Counted from the stretch's first letter, positions 52,751-62,845 are shown. The stretch: DNA of 64,000 nt from Lachnospiraceae bacterium (GCA_024403275.1 JAKSSD010000002.1:103332-167331); one strand, 5' to 3'. Notes: generated from the sequence alone by a model not told the origin. Numbers and translations are program-made.

Positions 52751-54100
52751 ATGGAAGAGGCACAAAACAGACAGAATCTGCCAAAAGATATAAAAGCAGA
52801 AAAGAGTATACTGGGTGCTATTCTTATGGATCCTGATAGTGTTATGCAGGCTACAGAAATCATGGAAAACGGAGATGATTTCTATTTAAAAGAGCATGGT
52901 GTAATCTATGAAATGATGGTAAAGATGTTTGAGCAAAAGGTAACTATTGATCCGATGACTTTACAGAATAGATTGAGAGAAACCAGCCTTCCAGAAGAAG
53001 CATTTGATGATGATAAAATGAATTCCTTTATTGAAGTAGCAACTACTTCGGCAGGTATCAAGCATCACTGCAATATTGTATATGAACTGGCAGTAAAAAG
53101 ACGACTTATAAAGGCTTGTGAAGATATTGCAAACAAGTGTTATCAGGGTAAGGAAGAAATGACTACTCTTCTTGATAGCACAGAGAAGAATATCTTTGAC
53201 ATAGTACAAAAAAGAAATACAGATGATTTCGTTCCTATTAACCAGATAGTAATGAATTCCTTGAGAATGATAGAAAAGGCACACAATACAGATGGTACAG
53301 TAACTGGTGTTGCTTCAGGATTTACAGATCTTGATTACAAAACAACAGGTTTTCAACCATCAGACCTTATTCTTTTGGCAGCGCGTCCTTCAATGGGTAA
53401 AACAGCTTTTGCTCTTAACATCGCATTGCATGTAGCCGCTGTAGAGAAAAAACATGTTGCTATTTTCTCCTTGGAAATGAGTAAGGAGCAGTTAGTTAAC
53501 CGTCTTCTTGCCCAGGAATCTCATGTAGATTCACAGAAAATCAGAACAGGAAATCTATCAGATAATGAGTGGACTGCACTTATTGATGGTGCGGATGTAG
53601 TAGGAAAATCTTATTTGGTGATTGATGATACTCCAAGTATTTCAGTATCAGAATTAAGATCAAAATGTCGTAAACAAAAAGCCGATCCAAACGGTGGACT
53701 TGATATGATTATTATTGACTACTTACAGCTTATGTCAGGAAGTGGTAAATCAGAATCAAGACAGAATGAAGTATCAGAGATTTCACGTTCACTTAAGGCA
53801 ATAGCCAGAGAGTTGCATGTACCAATTATTGCTCTTTCACAGCTTAGCCGTAAAGTTGAGGAGCGTGCAGATCATAGACCAATGCTTTCAGACCTTCGTG
53901 AATCTGGTGCCATCGAGCAGGATGCCGATGTAGTAATGTTTATTGATCGTGAAAGAATGGAAGTAGAGGATGCCAATAAAGCAACAATTATCATTGCCAA
54001 GCAAAGAAACGGCCCTATTGGTGACGTTAATCTTATGTGGCTTCCTAAATACACTCAGTTCAAGGATATGGATAAGTCATTATTTAAAGATGAAGAATAA
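52751..54100 (+). CDS. dnaB: Replicative DNA helicase DnaB
   Basis: The 449-residue protein has the N-terminal helical domain (EKSILGAILMDPDSV) and the RecA-type ATPase with Walker A ARPSMGKTAFAL, FSLEMSKEQL, IIIDYLQLM (Walker B) and SQLSRKVEERADHRPMLSDLRESGAIEQDADV. It unwinds DNA at the fork. It closes the gdpP-rplI-dnaB operon. Confidence 0.97.
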   Translation: MEEAQNRQNLPKDIKAEKSILGAILMDPDSVMQATEIMENGDDFYLKEHGVIYEMMVKMFEQKVTIDPMTLQNRLRETSLPEEAFDDDKMNSFIEVATTSAGIKHHCNIVYELAVKRRLIKACEDIANKCYQGKEEMTTLLDSTEKNIFDIVQKRNTDDFVPINQIVMNSLRMIEKAHNTDGTVTGVASGFTDLDYKTTGFQPSDLILLAARPSMGKTAFALNIALHVAAVEKKHVAIFSLEMSKEQLVNRLLAQESHVDSQKIRTGNLSDNEWTALIDGADVVGKSYLVIDDTPSISVSELRSKCRKQKADPNGGLDMIIIDYLQLMSGSGKSESRQNEVSEISRSLKAIARELHVPIIALSQLSRKVEERADHRPMLSDLRESGAIEQDADVVMFIDRERMEVEDANKATIIIAKQRNGPIGDVNLMWLPKYTQFKDMDKSLFKDEE

Positions 54101-54106
54101 AAAAAG

Positions 54107-54138
54107 AGGCGTAACTAAATGTTACGCCTTAATTTTTA
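54107..54138. terminator. Bidirectional terminator between dnaB and ferredoxin
   Basis: AGGCGTAAC and GTTACGCCT form a 9-bp stem with a 5-nt loop, followed by TTAATTTTT on the plus strand and by CTTTTTT on the minus strand. Confidence 0.88.
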
Positions 54139-54153
54139 TTATATTTCAAATAA

Positions 54154-54324
54154 TTATGCCTGAGCGATAGCATCAGCAGGACATCCTTCAGCACATCCGC
54201 CGCAATCGATGCATGCGTCTGCATTGATTTCGTACTTACCAGCACCTTCTGAGATAGCATCTGCAGGACACTGAGCTGCACAAGCACCACACTGTACACA
54301 GTTGTCATTAATAACGTATGCCAT
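54154..54324 (-). CDS. 2[4Fe-4S] ferredoxin, 56 residues
   Basis: The small frame on the minus strand codes a bacterial-type ferredoxin with two CxxCxxCxxxCP motifs (CVQCGACAAQCP and CIDCGGCAEGCP). It is a low-potential electron carrier for hydrogenase, pyruvate:ferredoxin oxidoreductase and similar enzymes of an anaerobe; HydE elsewhere in this window fits. AAGGAGGG lies ahead of the ATG. It is shorter than 60 codons and easily overlooked. Confidence 0.96.
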   Translation of the reverse strand: MAYVINDNCVQCGACAAQCPADAISEGAGKYEINADACIDCGGCAEGCPADAIAQA

Positions 54325-54475
54325 TTTACTTTCCCTCCTTATAATTAATCAATCATTCAAATTGTTTAAGACTTAATAATCTTATTTTGATTTTATTACA
54401 TATCATTAGAAATATCAAGAAAAATGTATTTATGCAAAAACTCAAACTCCTAAATCACTTGAAAAATAAATCATA

Positions 54476-54505
54476 TTGTTAAATATCGTGAAAATGGTTT
54501 ATAAT
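54476..54505 (+). promoter_or_regulatory. Promoter of the GT-C membrane protein pair
   Basis: TTGTTA (54476-54481), 18-bp spacer, perfect TATAAT (54500-54505). The remaining sequence from 54325 to 54475 is AT-rich and holds nothing else I can support. Confidence 0.55.
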
Positions 54506-54534
54506 GTTGAAGACTATAGGTGGAGGAAATAGAA

Positions 54535-56880
54535 ATGAAAAAATTTCTTGAAAATAAAAAACTTCTTTTAATTATTCTAGCAGCATTTAACTTGTTAGTT
54601 ATCTTAATTATGGCTGGAAGAGCAATTTATAAATCAAATAATCTTGTTAGTTATCATATTACTAAAGAGGATTTTCAGTCATACACTTCTGATATGAATG
54701 ACGATAATGAAAGATTTTTTGCCGGAACTATAGGAGGAGAAGGATATGAGATAGGAACCTTTTATACAGCTTCTCCTTATATAATGTGGGAAAAAGGATA
54801 TTGGACATACACACTTACATATACTAGTACAGGCGAAACAGAAGCTTTTGTTTGGCCATTTAATGCATTTGTAGATGTTGAAGGTATTTCAGAAGCAGAA
54901 GTAGTTTATTTTGAAAAAGGAACACATACAGTAACTAAAAAAGTTGTAAACAATGCGGATTTGTTATTGGCACTTAAGGTTTTCTATCAGGAAACTGAAG
55001 GAGAGATAACCTTTGAAGATTGTCTTATAAAAGAGTCAGCAATGCTTCAGATAAGACAGTTGTGGATGGCAATTCTTTTATTAACTATTTTTGATGCACT
55101 ATTTTATGTTGTATTACTTAGAAAAGAAGAGATTTCAAAAGAGAATATTTATGTATTTGCTGCAAATGCAATTCTTATGATAAGTGCAACATATCCATTA
55201 TTCTTAGGATATGTGATTGGTGGACATGATATAGATTTTCACTTATGTCGAATTGAAGGTGTAAAGGATGCTTTACTTTCAGGACAGTTCCCAGTAAGAC
55301 TAAATCCTGATTTTGAAATCGGATATGGATATGCAGATCCTATCTTTTACGGAAATATTTTCCTTTATATACCAGCTTTACTTAGATTATTATCTATTTC
55401 TCTTGGAGAAACTTACCTTATTTATGTAGGACTTGTTACACTGGCTACAGTTATTATTTCTCAGGTTTGTTTCGAGAAAATGTTTAATAATAAAGCGATA
55501 GCATATATTGTTACATTCCTTTATGTAATGGCTCCTTACAGAATAGTAGATGTTTATTTAAGAGCCGCTGTTGGTGAATATACCGCCATGGCCTTTTTGC
55601 CGATGGTTGCATATGCAATTTACAGAATTTACACTATGGATACAAAGGATAAGACATATAAATGTAATTTTATTCTTTTGGCTTTAGCACTTACAGGTGT
55701 TATGCAGTCTCATGTCCTTACAGGTGAAATGCTTTGTATATTTATGTTTGCAACCTGCTTCTTATTTATTAAGAGAACCTTGAAGCTTAAGGTATTTCTT
55801 GAAATGCTTAAGTCAGCTTTTATGACTATTCTTTTGAATGTATGGTTTTTGGTACCATTTCTTGATTTCAGATCAGAAAGAATTAAGATTTTTGTACTCA
55901 CACCATCAAAGAGAATCGGAAGTACAGGTCTATATTTGTTCCAGTTAATACAAATGTTCCCACAGTATGCACTTGGTAACTTTGTTAAGAGTGTTGGTTC
56001 TATAGATGAAATGTATTGCTGTCTCGGCATTGCATTTGTATTTGGATTAATTGTGTGTGCTGCATTGCTTTGGATTTGCAGAAAAGATAAAAAAGAAATT
56101 AATAAATGGGGCTTGCTTGTCGTATTCTTTGCTTGTCTTTCAGCTTGGATGACAACACTTTATTTCCCATGGGATACACTTTATGACAAGTTAGGATTCT
56201 TAAATAGTTTTGTTACAGCACTTCAGTTTGCATGGAGATTCTTAAGCTTTGCATCATTGTTTAGTGCAATTGCTGTAGGTATTGCAGTAGTTTTACTTAA
56301 TAAAAAGGAAGGTAAGAATCCAGCATATGCATTTGCAGGAGTATTAATGGTAATTACTTTCATTACAAGTATTTACTATATGCAGGTTTTATGCTTGAAT
56401 CATCCAGAATTCAAGAAAATAGAGGATTTATCAACAATTCAGACATGCCAGGCTATTAGTGGTGGAGAGTATTCAATTGTACTTCCAGACGAAGAAGGAT
56501 ATGTCTATGAATTTGATCCATATAAGAAAAAAATGCCATTAGTTGCTACATCGGATGATGTTGAGATTACTAATTACAGAAGAGGTGGAACAAATCATTA
56601 CATGACAGTAAAAACTACCGACAGTGACGGAACTGTGACATTGCCACTTTTCTGTTATAAGGGTTATAAGGTTACATCCTCTGATGGTGTTATTACAACA
56701 GATAATCTTGTAAAGAAGAATACAGAATTGTGGTATCTTGAAATTCCTAAGGGATATTCAGGAGATATAAGCATCAGCTATTCAGGAATGTGGTACTGGC
56801 GTATAGCTGAAGCAATAAGTGTGATTTCATTTATACTGATGGTTGCTTACGGTATATTTGTATATAAAAGGAAAAAATAA
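54535..56880 (+). CDS. Large GT-C-type membrane protein (YfhO/6-PTP-synthase-related membrane family)
   Basis: The 781-residue protein has one N-terminal membrane segment, a 120-residue extracytoplasmic beta-rich domain, about ten further membrane segments and a C-terminal soluble domain (from about 620) before a final segment. GGHDIDFHLCRIEG just after the second membrane segment resembles the acidic loop of GT-C glycosyltransferases, so transfer of a sugar from a lipid carrier is possible. ATG at 54535 has GGAGG 8 bases upstream; the GTG at 54520 overlaps that site. The next gene begins immediately after the stop. Confidence 0.65.
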   Translation: MKKFLENKKLLLIILAAFNLLVILIMAGRAIYKSNNLVSYHITKEDFQSYTSDMNDDNERFFAGTIGGEGYEIGTFYTASPYIMWEKGYWTYTLTYTSTGETEAFVWPFNAFVDVEGISEAEVVYFEKGTHTVTKKVVNNADLLLALKVFYQETEGEITFEDCLIKESAMLQIRQLWMAILLLTIFDALFYVVLLRKEEISKENIYVFAANAILMISATYPLFLGYVIGGHDIDFHLCRIEGVKDALLSGQFPVRLNPDFEIGYGYADPIFYGNIFLYIPALLRLLSISLGETYLIYVGLVTLATVIISQVCFEKMFNNKAIAYIVTFLYVMAPYRIVDVYLRAAVGEYTAMAFLPMVAYAIYRIYTMDTKDKTYKCNFILLALALTGVMQSHVLTGEMLCIFMFATCFLFIKRTLKLKVFLEMLKSAFMTILLNVWFLVPFLDFRSERIKIFVLTPSKRIGSTGLYLFQLIQMFPQYALGNFVKSVGSIDEMYCCLGIAFVFGLIVCAALLWICRKDKKEINKWGLLVVFFACLSAWMTTLYFPWDTLYDKLGFLNSFVTALQFAWRFLSFASLFSAIAVGIAVVLLNKKEGKNPAYAFAGVLMVITFITSIYYMQVLCLNHPEFKKIEDLSTIQTCQAISGGEYSIVLPDEEGYVYEFDPYKKKMPLVATSDDVEITNYRRGGTNHYMTVKTTDSDGTVTLPLFCYKGYKVTSSDGVITTDNLVKKNTELWYLEIPKGYSGDISISYSGMWYWRIAEAISVISFILMVAYGIFVYKRKK

Positions 56881-58638
56881 GTGAACATTAAAGAATATGC
56901 TTTAAAAAATAAAATATTTATTGCAATATTACTTATTGTTACTGCCATTGCCTTAGTGTTTTGCTTCAAAAAAGAAGGTTATCATGTAGATGAAATGTAT
57001 TCCTATGGATTAGCAAATAGTGAGTACCTTCCATTTATGCACTTTGGCGAATCAGGATATGATGTTAAAGACTGGATGAATGATTATGGTGCAGGCGAGT
57101 CTATTGGTCAGTTTGTTCAAAATATGATCAAGGATGCCAAAATCGTAGTTAAGGCAGGATTTAAGGTTAAGGAAACAGAGATTTATAGTAAGTACCTGGA
57201 AGCACAAAAAAACAGTGCGGATACACTTACATCAAGCTGGGTAAGCGGTAAGGAATACGAAGAATATATTACTGCGGACAAGCATAACAAATTTAATTAT
57301 GCATCTGTTTACTATAATCAAAGAGGCGATGTTCATCCACCACTTTACTATATCATATTGCATACAATTTGCTCCTTGACTGAAGGACATTTTAGCAAAT
57401 GGACCGGTCTTGGCATAAATATTGTCTGTATAATGCTAGCCTTAACCTGTATTTATGAAATGTCGAAGAGATATTTAGGTGGTATAGAAGCAGCATTAAG
57501 TATAGTTACATTGTATGGAATATCTTCTACTATAATGTCGTTGACAGTATATATAAGAATGTACGCATTGTTTATGCTTATAACAATGGTATGCATGTTG
57601 CTTCATTTACGAATGATAGAGAAGAAATATGAGATATCAAAAAATGATTATCTGCGAATAGGTGGAATAGTTCTTCTTGGATATCTTACTCATTATTATT
57701 TTGTAGTATACATTATTGGTCTTGCTGCAGTTTTTGTAATTACAATGCTTGTAAGAAAGAAATTCAAAGCAGCTATTAAATATTGTCTAACAATGTTTGC
57801 TTCAGGAGCAGTAGGTATTATTGTTTGGCCGTTTTCGATAAGACATGTATTCTCTGGATACAGAGGAAATCAGGCCTTTGCTTCAATGAAATCAACATAT
57901 TCTTTCTATAAGCTTGGATGGATGGTAGAAACTTCCGTTTGGGTTACATTAGGTAAGATAGGAATTGCAGTTCTTATTTTGGCATTTATTATTTCAATAG
58001 TAACGATAGTAATGCAAAAGAAGAAGTATCCATTTGAAAAGCTTAATGCACTGACAATTCCAACGATTTTTTCAACAATTGTTGTAACTCAGATAAGTCC
58101 TTTTTATACTGAAAAATATTTAATGAATATTCTTCCATTCATTATTATAATTCCAGTGTATATTCTGACTTTGTTTGTAAAGGCTATTCAGGATAAGGGA
58201 GTAAAAGAGAAAAATAATAAGTTAAATATTGGTCTTATTATTTCTTTAGCTTCTTTTAGTATTATAATTGCGATATTTAATAATTGTTTCTTCCATAATG
58301 TAATGAATCTATATGAAAATGGCCAGGAAACAGTTGTAATAGAAGAAAACACGGATTGTGTATGCGTTCTTCCATATGGAGACTGGAATGAAACAGCAGA
58401 AGATTCAATGATTCTTGCTAAATGTAATAAAGTCGGTATTGTTTACGAGAACAATATTGGAGTATTAAAAGATGGTTATAAATACAAAAAGGGAAGTAAA
58501 CTTCTTGTAAATGTTGCCAAAGATCTTGATGCAGATGAAACGCTTGAAAAAGTCAAAGAAGAACTTGGTGTTACAAGTCTTCAGGAGATAAAAAGGAGCG
58601 AATCAGCCTGGTGTACAAGAATATGGCTAGCGCAGTAG
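56881..58638 (+). CDS. GT39-like (GT-C) membrane glycosyltransferase
   Basis: The 585-residue protein has a first membrane segment followed by YHVDEMYSYGLA (DE of the catalytic loop) and, later, QRGDVHPPLYYIIL, a hallmark of ArnT/PMT-like GT39 enzymes. Around ten membrane segments follow, ending in a soluble tail. It likely moves a sugar from polyprenyl phosphate to a cell-surface acceptor. GTG start directly abuts the previous stop codon, implying tight coupling; the partner upstream has the same architecture, so the two may act in the same pathway. Confidence 0.8.
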   Translation: MNIKEYALKNKIFIAILLIVTAIALVFCFKKEGYHVDEMYSYGLANSEYLPFMHFGESGYDVKDWMNDYGAGESIGQFVQNMIKDAKIVVKAGFKVKETEIYSKYLEAQKNSADTLTSSWVSGKEYEEYITADKHNKFNYASVYYNQRGDVHPPLYYIILHTICSLTEGHFSKWTGLGINIVCIMLALTCIYEMSKRYLGGIEAALSIVTLYGISSTIMSLTVYIRMYALFMLITMVCMLLHLRMIEKKYEISKNDYLRIGGIVLLGYLTHYYFVVYIIGLAAVFVITMLVRKKFKAAIKYCLTMFASGAVGIIVWPFSIRHVFSGYRGNQAFASMKSTYSFYKLGWMVETSVWVTLGKIGIAVLILAFIISIVTIVMQKKKYPFEKLNALTIPTIFSTIVVTQISPFYTEKYLMNILPFIIIIPVYILTLFVKAIQDKGVKEKNNKLNIGLIISLASFSIIIAIFNNCFFHNVMNLYENGQETVVIEENTDCVCVLPYGDWNETAEDSMILAKCNKVGIVYENNIGVLKDGYKYKKGSKLLVNVAKDLDADETLEKVKEELGVTSLQEIKRSESAWCTRIWLAQ

Positions 58639-58667
58639 TTGATAACTTAAAATTTGAATGATATAAT
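58639..58667 (+). promoter_or_regulatory. Promoter of ileS
   Basis: TTGATA (58639-58644), 17-bp spacer, perfect TATAAT (58662-58667), beginning at the base after the previous stop codon. The leader to the ileS start is only about 35 bases. Confidence 0.75.
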
Positions 58668-58706
58668 AAGTAGTTGTTTTTACCAAAAAACGAAAGGAGC
58701 ACATAT

Positions 58707-61700
58707 ATGTACAACAAAGTCGAAACAGACCTTAATTTCGTACAAAGAGAAAAAGAAATTGAAAAATTCTGGAAAGATAATGATATTTTCAGAAAGAGTA
58801 TGGAAAACCGCAAAGAGGGACCAACTTATACATTTTATGATGGACCTCCAACAGCTAATGGAAAGCCACATATTGGCCATGTTCTTACACGTGTAATTAA
58901 GGATATGATTCCAAGATACCGTACAATGAAGGGTTATATGGTACCAAGAAAGGCTGGATGGGATACACACGGACTTCCTGTAGAGCTTGAAGTTGAAAAA
59001 CTCCTTGGACTTAATGGTAAAGAGCAGATTGAAGAATATGGTATGGAGCCTTTCATTGAAAAATGTAAGGAATCTGTATGGAAATATAAAGGAATGTGGG
59101 AAGATTTCTCAGGAACAGTAGGTTTCTGGGCAGATATGGATGACCCATATGTTACATATCATGATGACTATATTGAGTCAGAGTGGTGGGCATTAAAGGA
59201 AATCTGGAACAAAGGTCTTCTTTACAAGGGATTTAAGATTGTTCCTTATTGTCCACGTTGTGGAACACCTTTATCTTCAGCAGAGGTTTCACAAGGTTAT
59301 AAGACAGTAAAAGAGCGTTCAGCAGTAGTTCGTTTCAAGGTAAAGGGCGAAGATGCTTATTTCCTCGCTTGGACAACAACACCTTGGACACTTCCATCAA
59401 ACGTTGCACTTTGTGTTAACCCAGATGAAAGCTATTGTAAGGTAAAAGCAGCTGACGGATATACATATTATATGGCTAAGGCTCTTCTCGATACAGTTCT
59501 TGGTAAACTTGCAACAGAAGAAAAGGCTGCTTACGAAATCCTTGAAGAGTATGTAGGTAAAGATTTAGAGTACAAAGAATATGAGCCATTATTTGCCTGC
59601 GCTGGTGAATGTGCAGACAAACAGCATAAGAAAGGCTTCTTTGTTACATGCGATAACTATGTAACAATGTCAGATGGTACTGGTATCGTACATATCGCTC
59701 CTGCATTTGGTGAGGATGATGCTAATGTTGGAAGAAATTATGATCTTCCATTCGTTCAGTTTGTAAATGGTAAGGGTGAACTTACAGAAGAGACTCCTTA
59801 TGCTGGAACATTTGTAAAGAAAGCAGATCCATTAGTACTTGTTGATCTTGATAAAGAAGGTAAATTATTCGATGCTCCTAAGTTTGAGCATGAATATCCA
59901 CACTGCTGGAGATGTGATACTCCACTTATTTACTACGCAAGAGAGTCTTGGTACATCAAGGAAACAGCAGTAAGAGACGATTTAATTAGAAATAACAATA
60001 CAGTTAACTGGATTCCCGAATCAATTGGTAAGGGAAGATTTGGTAACTGGCTTGAGAATATTCAGGACTGGGCTATTTCACGTAACCGTTACTGGGGTAC
60101 TCCACTTAATATCTGGGAGTGTGAATGTGGCAAGTTCGATTGTATCGGTAGCAGAGCAGAATTAAAGGAAAGAAGCGGTAAGGCTGATGCAGATAAGGTT
60201 GAGCTTCATCGTCCATTTATTGATGAAGTAACAATCAAGTGTCCTGATTGTGGCAAGGAAATGCACAGAGTACCAGAAGTTATTGACTGTTGGTTCGACT
60301 CAGGTGCAATGCCATTCGCTCAGCATCATTATCCTTTCGAGAATAAGGAATTATTTGAGGCTCAGTTCCCTGCACAGTTCATCTCAGAGGCTGTTGACCA
60401 GACAAGAGGTTGGTTCCATTCACTTATGGCAGAATCAACACTTCTTTTCAACAAGTCACCATACGAGAATGTAATCGTATTAGGACATGTTCAGGATGAA
60501 TTTGGGCAGAAGATGAGTAAATCAAAGGGCAACGCAGTAGACCCATTTGATGCTCTTGAGAAGCTTGGCGCAGATGCAATCAGATGGTACTTCTATATCA
60601 ACTCAGCTCCATGGCTTCCTAACAGATTCCATGATGATGCCGTAGTAGAAGGACAGCGTAAATTCATGGGAACACTTTGGAATACATATGCATTCTTCGT
60701 TCTCTATGCAAATATCGATGAATTTGATGCGACAAAGTATTCACTTGAATATGATAAGCTTCCAGTAATGGATAAATGGCTTTTATCAAAGCTTAATACA
60801 GTAATCAAAGAGGTAGATGATAACCTTGATAACTACAGAATCCCAGAAGCAGCAAGAGCTCTTCAGGATTTCGTAGATGAAATGAGTAACTGGTACGTTC
60901 GTCGTGGCAGAGAAAGATTCTGGGCAAAGGGAATGGAGCAGGACAAGATCAATGCTTACATGACTCTTTATACAGCACTTGTTACAATTGCTAAGGTTTC
61001 AGCTCCAATGATTCCATTCATGTCAGAGCAGATTTATAGAAATCTTGTTTGCTCAATTGATAAGAATGCTCCAGAAAGTGTACATTTATGTGACTTCCCT
61101 GTTGCAGATGAAGCAATGATTGATAAAGACCTTGAGAAGAATATGGAAGCAGTTCTTAAGACAGTAGTTATGGGACGTGCTTGTCGAAACAATTCTGCTA
61201 TCAAGAACAGACAGCCTATCGCTAATATGTTCATTAAGGCAGACTTCACACTTGATGATTTCTATAAGGAAATTATCGAGGACGAATTAAATGTTAAGGC
61301 AGTTACATTTACAGATGATGTAAGCGCACTTACAACATATACATTTAAGCCACAGCTTAAGACTGTTGGACCAAAATATGGTAAGCAGTTAGGTGGAATT
61401 AAGGCTTATCTTGCTAATGTTGATGGTAACGCAACAATGGCAATTCTTAAGTCAGAAGGTGCTGTTAAGTTTGATGTAGATGGAACAGAGGTTTCACTTG
61501 CTGAGGAAGATCTTCTTATTGAAATGACTCAGAAGGAAGGCTATGTAACTGAGGCTGATAATTATGTAACAGTAGTTCTTGATACAAATCTTACAGAAGA
61601 ACTTCTGGAAGAGGGAAATGTAAATGAAATTATTTCTAAGCTTCAGACAATGAGAAAAGACTCAGGCTTCGAGGTTATGGATAGAATCAACGTTTACATT

Positions 61701-61859
61701 GAAGGAAATGAAAAGCTTGAAGCAGTTGTTAAGAAGAACGAGGCAGCAATTGCAGGAAAGGTACTTGCAGACAAGATTCTTTATAATGAAACAACTGACA
61801 ATTCAAAGAAATGGAATATTAACGGCGAATCAGTAAATATCGGTGTTAAGAAGAATTAG
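58707..61859 (+). CDS. ileS: Isoleucyl-tRNA synthetase
   Basis: The 1050-residue class I synthetase has the HIGH motif (GKPHIGHVLTR), KMSKS (GQKMSKSKGNAVDPF), the editing-domain region TTPWTLPSNVALCV and zinc-type cysteine pairs CECGKFDC and CPDCGKE. The sequence around HIGH and the length resemble the eukaryote-like type 2 IleRS found in many Clostridia. ATG at 58707 has AAAGGAG 8 bases ahead; the longer frame from 58674 has none and includes the promoter region. No T-box leader fits in the short gap. Confidence 0.95.
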   Translation: MYNKVETDLNFVQREKEIEKFWKDNDIFRKSMENRKEGPTYTFYDGPPTANGKPHIGHVLTRVIKDMIPRYRTMKGYMVPRKAGWDTHGLPVELEVEKLLGLNGKEQIEEYGMEPFIEKCKESVWKYKGMWEDFSGTVGFWADMDDPYVTYHDDYIESEWWALKEIWNKGLLYKGFKIVPYCPRCGTPLSSAEVSQGYKTVKERSAVVRFKVKGEDAYFLAWTTTPWTLPSNVALCVNPDESYCKVKAADGYTYYMAKALLDTVLGKLATEEKAAYEILEEYVGKDLEYKEYEPLFACAGECADKQHKKGFFVTCDNYVTMSDGTGIVHIAPAFGEDDANVGRNYDLPFVQFVNGKGELTEETPYAGTFVKKADPLVLVDLDKEGKLFDAPKFEHEYPHCWRCDTPLIYYARESWYIKETAVRDDLIRNNNTVNWIPESIGKGRFGNWLENIQDWAISRNRYWGTPLNIWECECGKFDCIGSRAELKERSGKADADKVELHRPFIDEVTIKCPDCGKEMHRVPEVIDCWFDSGAMPFAQHHYPFENKELFEAQFPAQFISEAVDQTRGWFHSLMAESTLLFNKSPYENVIVLGHVQDEFGQKMSKSKGNAVDPFDALEKLGADAIRWYFYINSAPWLPNRFHDDAVVEGQRKFMGTLWNTYAFFVLYANIDEFDATKYSLEYDKLPVMDKWLLSKLNTVIKEVDDNLDNYRIPEAARALQDFVDEMSNWYVRRGRERFWAKGMEQDKINAYMTLYTALVTIAKVSAPMIPFMSEQIYRNLVCSIDKNAPESVHLCDFPVADEAMIDKDLEKNMEAVLKTVVMGRACRNNSAIKNRQPIANMFIKADFTLDDFYKEIIEDELNVKAVTFTDDVSALTTYTFKPQLKTVGPKYGKQLGGIKAYLANVDGNATMAILKSEGAVKFDVDGTEVSLAEEDLLIEMTQKEGYVTEADNYVTVVLDTNLTEELLEEGNVNEIISKLQTMRKDSGFEVMDRINVYIEGNEKLEAVVKKNEAAIAGKVLADKILYNETTDNSKKWNINGESVNIGVKKN

Positions 61860-61867
61860 TAAAGTGA

Positions 61868-61930
61868 ATGCCGTAAGGCATAGATAAAAAGAAGGGACGA
61901 GGGCTACAAGGGCTTAAGTTCCTTCTTTTG
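61868..61930 (+). terminator. Hairpins and terminator after ileS
   Basis: A small hairpin ATGCC/GGCAT (61868-61881) is followed by AAAAGAAGGGA (61887-61897) pairing with TTCCTTCTTTT (61919-61929) with one wobble. The T-rich right arm may serve as the tail. Confidence 0.6.
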
Positions 61931-61982
61931 CATTAAAATCTACTTGCAATGATAAATCAAAAATCTTCAATAATCAGATTAA

Positions 61983-62135
61983 GAAAAAAGTTCTAGATAC
62001 AAATGTGTAACATGTATAATTTGCCCACCTAAAAACAAAATTGGTACAGTTTGGCATGCATTTGATATTTCAGAAGATGGAATAAGAAGAGTAGATGAAT
62101 TTTATAGTGTAAATGATACTTTTGATATAAAATAA
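61983..62135 (+). pseudogene. C-terminal remnant of an unknown gene
   Basis: A frame of 50 codons with no start codon and a natural stop codes for RYKCVTCIICPP followed by GTVWHAFDISEDGIRRVDEF and VNDTFDIK, which reads like real protein. It has three clustered cysteines and no ribosome binding site. It is probably the tail of a lost gene. This and the ileS terminator fill the 308-base gap. Confidence 0.4.
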
Positions 62136-62155
62136 AAAAATATAAAGAAAGAGAG
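62123..62155 (+). repeat. Shared upstream block, copy 1
   Basis: TGATATAAAAT followed by A-rich sequence and TATAAAGAAAGAGAG, seen again at 62970-63001 ahead of the other lipoprotein gene. It contains an extended -10-like TGATATAAA and the ribosome site region. Confidence 0.6.
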
Positions 62156-62166
62156 GAATATAGAAT

Positions 62167-62766
62167 ATGAGAAAAATGATATTAGTTATTGCTTTGCTTT
62201 GTTTATCTTTTAGCTTTATTTCGTGTACAGAGTCTAATATTTCTACAGATATAAACAATGAACAGGATACTGAGAATGAATCATATGTAGAATATGAAAT
62301 ACCAGAAGTATTTGTTGTCAGATGTAGTTACTATGATTTAGATGATAATGGAAATTATCAAGAATGTGCGTATTTTCTGTTTGATCAGAATGGGAATGAA
62401 TACAGATATGATAGTCCTAATGGTGGAAATGATGAAATAGAAGATTTGGTTTCTGATTATTTAGAGGGTCAATTAGAAGATGCACTTATATTTATAAAGA
62501 CATACAAAGATAAGGAAGGAATACAGAATTGTGTTTCTAACCTACAAGGAATAGCAAATAATGAAGACTTCAAAATAGAGTTTAGAGCAGAAATATCATA
62601 TGGCACAGAATCCAGTTATTATGAAAAATGGTATGGTTTATATTATGATGAGAATCATACATTAAGAAAACTTTGTTTTTCGGCGCATGACGAATATGAT
62701 TGGACAGCTTCTAATGATAAAAGATCAAGTGAAATTTATAATTGGTTACGATATACCGAAGACTGA
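62167..62766 (+). CDS. Lipoprotein of unknown function, 199 residues
   Basis: A signal peptide ends in SFISC (Cys at 20), marking a lipoprotein. The mature part is acidic and rich in Tyr, Asn and Asp, with pairs of short strands such as ECAYFLFDQNGNEYRYD. I recognise no family. GAGAGGAATA precedes the ATG. It lies in an AT-rich region with frequent ATA codons beside a gene remnant and another lipoprotein. Confidence 0.7.
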   Translation: MRKMILVIALLCLSFSFISCTESNISTDINNEQDTENESYVEYEIPEVFVVRCSYYDLDDNGNYQECAYFLFDQNGNEYRYDSPNGGNDEIEDLVSDYLEGQLEDALIFIKTYKDKEGIQNCVSNLQGIANNEDFKIEFRAEISYGTESSYYEKWYGLYYDENHTLRKLCFSAHDEYDWTASNDKRSSEIYNWLRYTED

Positions 62767-62845
62767 TAAATATGTCATTATTGTCAATAGTTGATTTATA
62801 TTTTGACTTATTAGAAAACATAATAATAGACCGGTAGCAATTGTG

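Noticed and set aside
58639-58706. T-box riboswitch before ileS
   Set aside because: The space is about 70 bases and is occupied by a consensus promoter; no T-box bulge sequence is present.
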